Shown here in pieces: positions 46,357 to 56,365 of a DNA stretch of 64,000 nt. The position numbers and the translations under genes are program-made. The notes below the pieces were generated by a model that saw nothing but the letters and a program-made list of their open reading frames with translations, was not told the origin of the DNA and made no database searches. The stretch comes from Rhynchospora pubera (lineage: Eukaryota > Streptophyta > Magnoliopsida > Poales > Cyperaceae): the NCBI GenBank assembly GCA_028095005.1, contig CM051460.1:285054238-285118237 (forward strand), given 5' to 3'. The stretch's first letter is position 1, and every line of letters begins with the position of its first letter.

Positions 46357-46566
46357 ATGTCAGATTGGGGGCCAGTCGTGATATCGGTAATACTGTTTGT
46401 GCTACTGTCTCCAGGGCTGTTGTTTCAACTACCGGCACGGCACCGCATCGTCGAGTTTAGCAACATGCAAACAAGCGGTGTCTCCATACTAGTCCATGCA
46501 ATTATATTTTTTGGCATTTTGGCAGTATTTCTAATTGCCATTGGTGTACGCATCACTACTGGGTAA
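46357..46566 (+). CDS. Small two-helix membrane protein, DUF3339 family (paralogue)
   Basis: A 69-aa intronless gene. It shares MSDWGPVVIS, SPGLLFQLPA, VEFSNMQTSG and VSILVHAIIFFG with the first gene and with the family, so the frame is complete and under constraint. Helices lie at about 5-24 and 42-64. It differs mainly in the polar loop (ARHR for GKNR) and in a shorter C-terminus (RITTG). It is in tandem with the 42606 gene, which implies local duplication, but the divergence is substantial, so the duplication is old. A hAT MITE lies directly upstream and may have altered expression. Confidence 0.92.
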   Translation: MSDWGPVVISVILFVLLSPGLLFQLPARHRIVEFSNMQTSGVSILVHAIIFFGILAVFLIAIGVRITTG

Positions 46567-47410
46567 GGAAGATATGCTATGTCTAGCGAGAGAAAAATAT
46601 ATAAAATATGATGAAGGTTTATTTGTGCTTTTTCTTTATGTTTCCCTTTTGTAACTTATATTTTGCACCGTCCTTTTTTCATTGAAAAAATTGGAGAGCA
46701 TATAGCGATGAATTTGCACTTCACAAAGCAAATATTGTTCTGGTATGTGCAAAATGTATTCCGCTTTTCTGAACAAGGAGGGTGTAAAATGTAATTTTAG
46801 AACATTTTATTTTTGGTTGTACGGGCAGAAAAGAGTTGTATGCATTTCCATTGAACGCAAACTGTGTTGTGCAAGGATTTAAAGATGCCATGGCCTATGG
46901 CATAATCCAATTTATCATGATTTTGAATTACATTACCGATGGGACGACCTCAAATTCAATCCTAGACTGTTCCAAAAACGATTCATCAAATACAAAATTA
47001 ATTCAAATTTCAACTTTACGCATGTAGGTCTTTGGGTACTACTTTTTTTTATCAATTCTGTAATGTAAGAATTATAAACATTAATTTGTTTTTGTTTGCT
47101 TTCCATAATGGGCATTGAAAGCTCTCCTTTTTTTATTCAATTTTTTTAAAAAAAATCACACGTTCACGTTCAAACTACCCGAACAAAGGCCTGTTCTTTC
47201 TTTCACTAATAGCACCATACTCTCCACTTATCAATTCTAAAAAAAATATTAAAAATATTAGACAGCTTTGATGCAAAATCTCAAAAGAAATAGAATTACT
47301 CTTCAAGGCTTCAAAGATATATAACTGCACAATGCACGAAGTACACCATGCTAACTAAACAATGATTACAAATTCTCATCAAGAAAAAGAAAGATAAATT
47401 AAATAAAAGT
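46567..47410. other. Intergenic between convergent genes
   Basis: It holds the 3' ends of the second DUF3339 gene and of the minus-strand seven-exon gene. No other gene seen. Confidence 0.5.
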
Positions 47411-50400
47411 TCAATTTGATGTTGGCAATTCTATGAATTTTCTCTTGGATTGGTCCCCAATTGATGACAGGACGGTAATCTGATCTATGCAATCTGGAAA
47501 CTCCCCTCTTGCCTCCTGTTAAAACAAGTAATTTGCAGATAAGCCTTGTTTTGAAATATATAAGATGAACAGTACTATGGTATAGTCCTTTTTACCCAAA
47601 ATCATTTGAAATTCTAATTCCATAAAACATGAATATTAGTTGAGAACATATATTGGCATTAATTTATAGATTTTTTGTTTTAGTTCCTATAGCTAGCAAA
47701 CTGAAGACCATATCTTGCCTAAAAAACCTACAACACAAGGCAAACATCATTCTTGTTTAAGAACCAGGACCAAACTAGATCCCAAAAATCATTAGCATGA
47801 TGGACACAATTAACCTTATGCAAACCCAAAAGCACCTGATCTGGCAATATAACCTAATCTAACCCAACAGAACAACAAATGCAATCATAATTTTTAAGTT
47901 AATAACAATAAATGATTTGAGACCCAAATTGAAATAGCCGAAAGCAACTGAAACAAAATAAACCCAAAATAACCAAAACCTAGTAACCATAGATGAAGTA
48001 TTGGACTAAAGCCACAAGTAGACTGTTAAATGAACTAACTAAAGTTTGAGTTTTTTTACACAAACAAAACAATTTACCTGTAGTTTGCAATGCACATCAA
48101 GATCCATGAACATTTGTTTTGTACGCATAGTGGCCAGCTTCTCAGCAAGAGAAGCCTTTTCACATACCACCTTCATTAGCTCATTCTGAAAATGAAATTT
48201 TGATTTAGATAAATAATAAAAAATATCAATATAATATCATCTGTAACGAGGAATCCAGTTTATGAAAGCCGCAAAACGTACCAAATATTATCAATGTTTA
48301 ACAATTCCAAACACTCCAGTTGGCCTTCAAAATAAAAAAATAAAAAATCTAAACACTATTCAGCACCCAAAAAACACTTGACATCATTCATAAACTATTA
48401 TAATGCTTTTTCAATGACTTTAAAAATGCTATGCCAGCTGTTGCTAATACTTCAACAGCACGAAAGCTACCTATGCTTAAAATATATTCAGCACTAGAGC
48501 TTTGTCCAAAGACATCAGCCAACAACCATTGGTCCATTACTTCAAACTCAGAGGCTAGGCAAGTACAGAAGTAAATTGTAGCTGTCACAGTGGTAACAGT
48601 TGCAATAAGCACTAGTTAGTACTATGACCAATAACAACTCTTGGTACTAAAAGACAGCTTATAAAATAAAAACAAAATAATATAGAATAAAACAGACAAA
48701 AGAAGGAGAGAATTTATCAACATTTGCACAAGTAAATATACCTGATAAACTTGAATACTATCGCCCAATCTGTTTCCAATGGACTTCTCCATTATATGTC
48801 GGAGACTGCAGATCTCTGTCACTAAGCCTCTTATTATCTCATCAGCTTCATTCAACTGCTTTTTAGAAAACTCAAAGGACCTTTCAGCATGGTTTCTAAA
48901 CAAAACACAATCCAAGCACATGCAAATCCCTTTACAACCACTCGTGTTCATTTCACCAATGTTAGTTAAAATTCCAGTTTCACCCTCCCTGTGAACATTT
49001 CCACTAGCATCCTCAGTTGTTAGGGTTCTCTGATCAGAGCAGAGAGAACGTTGAGGCTGGCAAAATTTCTCCATTGCTTGTATTGAGTCATCCAATGGTG
49101 GCTGAGGTTCAACAATGCAATTGCTTGAATTCAAAAGGGTACTTTCTGATCCGTGATTTTCAGTCGATTGATCATCTGTTGAAACCAAAACTGGAGCAGT
49201 ACTGAATTCTGATTTTTCAATATTAGATAGTCTAGAAACTGGGATTTCAGCAAATTTAAGGTTTTCAACAATGTAATCGCTTGAACTCAATTGGGTATTT
49301 TCTGGTTCATCAATTTCAGTCAATTGAACATCTGTTGAAACCAATACTGGAGCAGTACTGAATTCTGATTTTTCTAGATTAGATGTTTGAGACACTGGGA
49401 TTTCAGCAAATTCATGGTTTTCAACAATGCAACAGCTTGAATTCAAATGGGTACTTTCTGGTTTGCAGATTTCAGTTGATTGAGCATCTGTTGAAACCAA
49501 AACTGGAGCAGTACTGAATTCTGATTTCTCTAATTTGGATGTTCTAGAAACTGGTATTTCAACAAAATCAAGGTTTTCAATCAATATGGAATCTTGTGTA
49601 TCCACATTGGGAGCAAATGATTTCTCTTCAGTTGAAGAAACTAGAACCTCTGAAACAGAAAACAAATTGATATAATTAGAATAACATAAAAGAGAACTGG
49701 TTCCTGGAAATCAACTTTAAGCAAAAAAAAATAAAATTTGAATTCAATACCATCTTTTTCCATCTCTGTTAAGGAAGGGATTGTTTTTTCTAAACTAGAT
49801 GTTCTAGAAACTGGTATTTCAGCAAAATCAAGGTTTACAGCCAATACGGAATCTTGTGAATCCACATTTGGGGCAAATGATTTCTCTTCGGTTGCAGAAA
49901 CTTGAACCTCTGAAATACAAAAGAAACTAATATAATCAGAATAAAATAAAAGAGAATTGTTCCTGGAATCAACTATAAGCCAAAAAGCTTGAATTCAATA
50001 CCATCTTTATCCATCTCTGTTAAGTAAGGGAGGAGCCGTCTATAGCTGAAGGAGCCTGGCACCTGTACCAGCTTTTGTCTTGAGCAAGGTGCAATTCTCT
50101 GAAATAGACAATAGATATTTATTTATTTGGTGGGATTGGTAACTTGATGCTCAAGGACCAGAACTCTCAAACCTAAATTGTAGCAAAATTACAGTTCCCC
50201 TTGTATTAGTAGTACAATCTTAGTAATGTTTCATTTCAGATTAATGATGGTTTCTGAACTGCTTATAATTTTAGATGCTTTAGAAAGAGTACAGTATATC
50301 AAACTTAAATAAAATATTATACATGTATTAGCTATGTACATATCATATAATTAGGACTTCATATATTTTCACCCAAATAAAAAGAAATGAACTGCATTTA

Positions 50401-51491
50401 CTGCATTTTGCAAAATAACTTGAAAAACTATGGTGTAAACCACAAGCAGCATTCTATTGGACAAGAAAATAACACTTACTTATTAATTTTGCACTCAAGT
50501 ATATACTTTGAGGTACATTTATTTCATACATGAATTCAATTAGATACCTTCGCAACAATGAAAATGAATGTTATTTCTAGAACATTTTTCTCTTTTACTA
50601 AAATAATCATTGTGCAACAGAACTGCTACAAATATTAGGTTCATTTACTATTTTTTAACTCCACAGATGACATTTCATTTAATTTATAATTGATAAAGAA
50701 ATAATATAATAGAAAATAAAACTTACTGCTCGGCGTTTGGGGAAAGTATTTTGAGAGTTGTTTAGTTCACCAGTATCCAGAGTAGTAACATTCTCAGGTG
50801 GAGTTCCTTGGCTTGGATCTTCTCCATCCCATCCCAACCCGCTCTTGTTAGGCTTCTTCAAGATGCCTTTAGGTTGGCATCCAGTCTTGCTTGTTTCTTC
50901 AGGAGGTGCTAAATCCTTGAAAATAAATACAATGTTAATAAGCATCAATTTCAGTACATTTTATGAAACAATATATGTATTGTACCTTATTAATTCCGAC
51001 AAAGGTAACAAATGATAGTCAAAATTGCCACTTTTTCAAAAATAAATATACACAATACACAGCTGAAGACTGAATTGTTATATTTCAGTTTTATCTTTTT
51101 ACAAAACAAATTATGCTCATTCAACCCTGAAAACTGGACCCTTTTACAGATTATTTCCTCCTTTTTTTTCACATTTCATTTAATTTTGTGGTTTTCTGAA
51201 CAAAGATAAAATAAATCAGCGGGTTTTCTGAAAGCTACAAAATAGATCTACCTTATCAAGCTCCTTAATCGGATCTGAAATTTGTCCCTTCTCTTCCTTC
51301 TCAAAGTCTGTAATTGGGTCCGGATCCTTACCGCAGCCAGCTTCACAAGATCCAGCGTCGGTAGATCCGATCACTTTGGAGTCGGAACCAAGGATGAAGG
51401 AGACGCGCCTCTGCCGTAGATCTTTGATGTAGCTACGGATCGAGAAACCTCGGCCGCCCTCCGTTGATGGCTCGAACTTTCTTTTCGACAT
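47411..51491 (-). CDS. Seven-exon gene, uncharacterised protein of about 601 aa
   Basis: Exons on the minus strand: 51252-51491, 50727-50915, 50002-50098, 49751-49909, 48742-49649, 48078-48185, 47411-47515. All introns are GT-AG and phases agree; the coding total is 1,806 nt. ATG at 51489-51491 begins MSKRKFEPSTEGGRGFSIRS. Visible regions: a basic N-terminus; PKGILKKPNKSGLGWDGEDP; SRQKLVQVPGSFSYRRLLPY (about 150-170); three 52-aa repeats (about 254-409) built on EIPVSR and SEFSTAPVLVSTD; a Cys cluster CKGICMCLDC (about 467-476); then a likely coiled coil, EFSKKQLNEADEIIRGLVTE onward, through exon 6. There are no signal peptide or membrane segments. I do not recognise a named family. E2F-like promoter sites hint at a cell-cycle role, which is inference. 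Confidence 0.85.
49090..49575 (-). repeat. Three tandem 156-bp coding repeats in exon 5
   Basis: Each encodes 52 aa starting N-x-x-F-x-EIPVS and ending IVE. The repeats share SEFSTAPVLVSTD without change, whereas the second halves differ more. A partial fourth unit (NLDFAEIPVSRTSSLEK) ends exon 4. Confidence 0.88.
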
Positions 51492-51590
51492 TGTAGTTTG
51501 TAAGAGGGATGGAATGTAGGGGGGGTGGGGGGGAGAAAGATTGATTTCCGACTTAAAAGAGGAGAGATATGATGTGCGAGGGGCTAGAGC

Positions 51591-51593
<3 letters not shown>

Positions 51594-51629
<36 letters not shown>
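51594..51629. repeat. GA microsatellite in the 5' region of the seven-exon gene
   Basis: About 17 AG units lie 100-140 bp upstream of the ATG on the minus-strand gene, giving a CT-rich run in the transcript strand, common in plant leaders. Confidence 0.9.
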
Positions 51630-51631
<2 letters not shown>

Positions 51632-51640
51632 AGGTGTATG

Positions 51641-51651
51641 TGGCGGGAAAA
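51641..51651 (-). promoter_or_regulatory. E2F-like site (proximal)
   Basis: The plus strand reads TGGCGGGAAAA, so the gene strand has TTTTCCCGCCA, a good match to the E2F core TTTCCCGC, about 150 bp before the start codon. Confidence 0.6.
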
Positions 51652-51670
51652 TGAAGGGATGGAGGGAGCT

Positions 51671-51682
51671 TTTGGCGGGAAA
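51671..51682 (-). promoter_or_regulatory. E2F-like site (distal, near palindromic)
   Basis: The gene strand reads TTTCCCGCCAAA, matching the E2F consensus core on one strand and near-symmetric, about 180 bp before the ATG and 20 bp from the proximal site. Confidence 0.65.
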
Positions 51683-51699
51683 TAAGAGGGAGGTGATTT

Positions 51700-52443
51700 T
51701 ATTTTAACTAGGAAATTTGTACGCTACGCCTGCGCGCAACTTTTTTTCAAGACATTCTTCTATAACTAAGTTTGCAATTCTCAAATTCATATTATTAATG
51801 TAATGAATTTATAATATGTTAATATAAGAAGTAAATAATAATCATGTATAAGTTGATATCAATTACATAAATAAATTTGTAATATGAATATGAATAATTA
51901 CTCATATGTATCATATATAAATATTAATTATTTAATTTACAATATGAAATAAATTTTAATTTTTCTAGAACGATGGCTTGTTTCGTAATATGAAAGAAAG
52001 AAAGAAAGAAGGTACTAAACAGAAAAAATTGTAAAAAAATGGCGCTGGTTGGGAGTTGCGAGCCTAGGAGAGTCACGTGTCTCTTCATCCTCGCGCAACA
52101 TTTTTTTTCCTACTATCACTAGTTTCGAACTGTGCATTATTTCGTGCAGCGCGTACAATTGAAACCATAAAATAATCGATCACGACCCGCTACACCTTTT
52201 CCGACGTTACAAAAAGATCCAAAAGAGTACTATTGTATATCAACAGTATTTAATATAGAATTTATTTTAAATAATTTATTTACATATTAAATTTTGATCA
52301 TTATTTAAATTTAATAACTTCGTTAGTTAATTTAGGTATTTAAAGATTTATCCTTTTAGCCTTTAATTCAAAATTGATCAAGTGACAGAACGAATAATAT
52401 AACGAAAAAATTCGAATAAAATCAAAATTCAATAATTCAAAAA
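51700..52443. other. Intergenic sequence upstream of the seven-exon gene
   Basis: AT-rich, with a GAAA microsatellite near 51,995 and a CACGTG at 52074-52079. No gene seen. Confidence 0.5.
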
Positions 52444-52580
52444 GTTAATCAGAAGTCAAAAATAAAAATAAATTTAATGTTATATTAAATTATCTTTATA
52501 TATACAATAATAAAAGTTAATTCAGAAGTCAATAATAAAAATAAATTTAATGTTATATTAAATTATCTTTAGATATACAA
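52444..52580 (+). repeat. Tandem duplication, 72-bp units
   Basis: GTTAATYCAGAAGTC followed by AATAAAAATAAATTTAATGT recurs at 52444 and 52516 with few mismatches. Confidence 0.8.
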
Positions 52581-52647
52581 GTCCAATTGTAATTTTGTAT
52601 TGACTTCGAAATTTAAGATATTAAAAATAAAATGGATGTTGCCTGTT

Positions 52648-53851
52648 CCGAAAAATTAAAAAATAGTATTAAATTAATATAATATATTAAATATAACATC
52701 AATATAATAATTTTTTTTTAAATAGTATCACGAGATCGGAATCCCAGATTCCGAACGTAAGATCGGATTCCTGGATTTCGATTTTAGCTAAGATCGGAAT
52801 CCCGGATTCCGACCTTAGCTAAGATCGGAATCCGAGATTCCGATCTTAGCTTTTTAATTTTTTTATATATTATTTATTTATTTATTTATTTTATTAATTA
52901 GTTAAATAATTAGAAAAATAGATAATATATTGTAAAAATATTGAAAAAATATGGAAAAAATCAGCAATAATTAAATTAAATTTTATATGTAATTTAGTAT
53001 TTTTTTTGGAAAATTAAATTTATTTTCCTTTTAATTAATTTATTTAATTAAATATAAATTTAATTAATTTATTTAATTAAAAAATGAATAATTAAGTATA
53101 AATTTTTAATTAATTTAAACAACCATTTGATATGCGTCCCGGATGTCGTCCTCTGTATATATTATTTTCATATTATATATTAAACAATCATATCGAGTCT
53201 CATGATCAAGGAAGCACTTTCTGGATTGCGTTAGAAATGAATCACACGAGATTGATGTTTTACTGAGACGGAGAAGAAAGACTAAATTCACTTGATTTAC
53301 TGCATTTCTCTTTTTAATGATTAATTTATGATTTTAAAAATATTTTTAGTAGTTTAGAGTGTTTTTTAGGTTTGCAAACTTTCAAAGTGGATTTTGGATG
53401 TCCAGAGAGCGTTTTATGGCCTCGAAAATGGTCGGTACGGGGTTTCACCCCAGTAACATGTGTAGATCTCGTCGCCAGCTTTCCGGAATGTCCTCGATCG
53501 CCCCAAACGGACCTTCCTATCAAAAGTTAAGCCTGTTTAAAGTTTTAATGTTCAAATTATGCCTTTGTATCCCTGCAAATGCAGAAAGAATTAATAAAAC
53601 TTTGAACATTCTGAAAGGATTATGCCTTTGTATCCCTGCAAATTCTGAAAATTTATAATCCTTTCTAAATGGTACAATTCATTTAATTAAATAAGTTATA
53701 AAAATTTATATTTTAATTAAATAAATTAATTAAAATGAAAATAAATTTAATTTCCTCAAAAAATACTAAATTACATATAAAATTTAATTTAATTATTCCT
53801 GATTTTTTCAATATTTTTACAATATATTATCTATTTTTACATATAAAATAA
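52648..53851. mobile_element. Mutator-like element 2, right end missing
   Basis: The left end CCGAAAAATTAAAAAATAGT and the following 400 bp match Mutator-like element 1. Sequence from about 53,690 to 53,850 is the inverted copy of 52,915-53,060, so much of the right arm is present, but the outer terminus is lost at the junction with element E. Between the arms, apart from a residue of the transposase region near 53,110-53,150, the interior differs from element 1. The 9-bp duplication cannot be checked. Confidence 0.8.
53160..53680. other. Interior of Mutator-like element 2, possible captured sequence
   Basis: This section has no counterpart in Mutator-like element 1 and is less AT-rich around 53,380-53,520. 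A 25-bp phrase starting ATTATGCCTTTGTATCCCTG occurs twice (near 53,555 and 53,620). Host-fragment capture is possible but I recognise no gene. Confidence 0.4.
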
Positions 53852-54287
53852 GTTGCAAATCCCCTCTCTCTCTCTCCCACTAACCTAGCCGCCCCCCCTC
53901 CCTTGTGAGGCGCCTCCCCCTCTCTTCTCTCCCTATTGCTCATGTGTTGAGCCCCATTCTTCCACAAATTGATTAGTTCATTTGCTAGAAGAACGGGAAA
54001 GCTAGGGATTAGTCATATCCTCCAAGTTACTAGCATAGCTTGTTGAGGATTTGGTTAATACCAAGTGGACTCGAGGAGCTTTCAACAAGGAGGCCGAAAG
54101 AGCAAGCACCACCTTCATCCTAGCCGCGGTTCAAATCCCCTTGGTTACGATATCAAGGGAGGTACATCTTTGAACCCTTTCTCTTGTGTGTATGGCTTAG
54201 TACTAGTTCCTATGTGTGTGCATGCTTAATTATGGGTAATTAATAGTAATTATCTTTGAAAAATTAAAATTGTGCACTTAAATCACA
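53852..54287 (+). repeat. Truncated 5' LTR of element E (436 bp)
   Basis: It matches only the last quarter of the 1,757-bp LTR at 60642-62398. It starts directly at the broken end of Mutator-like element 2, after the position of the TATA box, so the first copy has no LTR promoter. Confidence 0.92.
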
Positions 54288-54288
54288 G

Positions 54289-54300
54289 TGGTATCAGAGT
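54289..54300 (+). other. Variant primer-binding site of element E, first copy
   Basis: TGGTATCAGAGT, where the second copy has TGGTATCAGAGC: one mismatch to initiator tRNA-Met at the twelfth base. Confidence 0.85.
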
Positions 54301-56365
54301 ACAGGGTCGTACTTAAGCTATTTTGACACTTAATTAAGAGAAATTGGCTAATTAACGGATTAGTAGAGATGATGCGTTTGTTTGCTGTCTGGAAATGGTA
54401 TTTTCTGTGTTGTTTCGCGTTTTTCGCTTTAATAAGTTCTCTGGAAGTTTTTTCCATCTACATGAAAATTGTAGATCTGTGGATTGTGATTCTTTTGGCG
54501 TTAGATTCACATTTTTCTGAATCAGTATGGATTTATTGTGAATAAAATGGCGACAGTGCGCAGAACCAGTTTCTGCTCGTACTGTCCTGTTTGAATGGCT
54601 TGAAAGATTTATATTTTGAATATAAGTACCAGTGTTCTATGGCTAGATTTAAAGAGGACTTGAAGCTCTTTCTGAGCATGTATAAATTGTTGCATGACTT
54701 GGATTAACTTGTGGGTTTTCAAGTATGAAAAGGAAGATCTCGTCAGATCCAGTTTTTTGAGCAAATCAATTGTTCTAATAAACTGTACCAACTGAGAACT
54801 CCTTTAAAAATTCTGTTTAAATAGAGTTCTTCTATTTTGAGTTAGGATTCCAGGAAAATTAATTTTATAATTTTTCGTGGAAGTTTGTACCTTCAACTAG
54901 GTTAGAACATTTCGATCGACAGTCTGTTCCAGTACAGAATTTGTTGATTATTTAATTTATAACTCGAACTTTTTGAACTGAACTTGGTGGTTTTCTTTTC
55001 ATGAATAGTTGGCCTATAGACTAAACTAGTTTTTCTATGTATATTGTATATATAAAAACTGATTAGAAGGTGGTCTAACAGACCAAATGGTTGAGAGGAT
55101 AAGCTAAAAGTCTCATAACGGTGTTTCGTGCACTTGTAAGAGATTTGTCATTTTTTATTCTCCCAGATGGTTTAAGATCTCTTCTTGAAATTTTTACTGG
55201 TATTCAGAACTATGATGAGGAGCTTAAGTAATTTATTTGAGAATTTTTGGAGACCTAAAACCTTTGTTTTTATTGGATTCCATTAGTTACGTTTTTTAAT
55301 AAATTACTGTTTTTCTAAGTATTCAAATTAGTTGAAAACAATTAGAAAACTCCTTGTTTGATCTCCTTTCAGTTATGGGATGCTGAAAGAACTTTCTAAA
55401 TGAATTTAAAGAAGTTTTGTTGTTTAAAATTGAGGATTTGTACACGGAATTTACTTATGGCAAACGATACGCAAAGATGCTTGAAAATCGTTAATTGGAA
55501 ACAAAGTGCTTGTATGTGCTAACTTTGTTTTGTAGGTGGATAGTGGGTTTAGTATGGCTCAAGACTCAATGCCTTGTGGTTGTAATGAATGCATGTGTGA
55601 ATGTTTGTAATGCGGCCTTTGGTGCCATTAATTAATTAATTTGTTGATTAATTTTTTATGTAACTTGTGAGGCTTGCATGCCCCTAAGGTTAGAATGGGA
55701 ATAGGATGTTTTCACATGTATTTTGTACCTTTATTTTATATAGGATTTAGATCCTTATAGAATTTAGTGGGAGGGCAAGAATTAGATTAGTTTTGCTCCA
55801 TGGACGATGTGGCGAAACTAATGCAAGCGGGAGCCATACAAACCCACAACTATGAGATGCTTATGTGATTACTTTTGTTAGGTTAGATATGAGTGTATGC
55901 TTACACGACCACCAAACAAAGTGTCATATGAATTGTTTGTCCCAAACTAAAATGAATAAGTTAAGTCGCCCTCCTTCTCTCTATCCCCTTCACGCCGATT
56001 GTCACTCATGGCGCGGTCCGCCCAAGCGGACGTCATGATTGCCAATTCGGTAGTCGGGGTGCAAATAGCTAAGATTTGCAAGGAGCAAATAGTGAGAAGT
56101 GACTTTTCGATGGACCCAACTAGAGTTTGGACATCGGGGCGAAGTTCGCTTATGCGAACCAAGAGTCATGGTAAGATGATTGGTTGTAGAACCTACCTTA
56201 TCTAATCATTTTGGATGACGTGCCATAGCAGGTCCATTTTGATGAAAATAGGGGTCTTGGAAATCACTATGCTTAGGGACTTTTTAAAAGTGTAGTGAAA
56301 GTTTTACTTTTGTTAAAACTAAAAACATAAAACTAATTGACCTTTAAATTCGATAATTGTTGTAG
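54301..56365 (+). other. Untranslated leader of element E, first copy
   Basis: About 2.1 kb without a plausible gene, conserved with element D and repeated at 62412-64000. It ends in TTGTAG just before the gag ATG. Confidence 0.8.

Noticed and set aside
48388..48612. 74-codon minus-strand frame
   Set aside because: Lies inside intron 5 of the seven-exon gene and has no coding signature.
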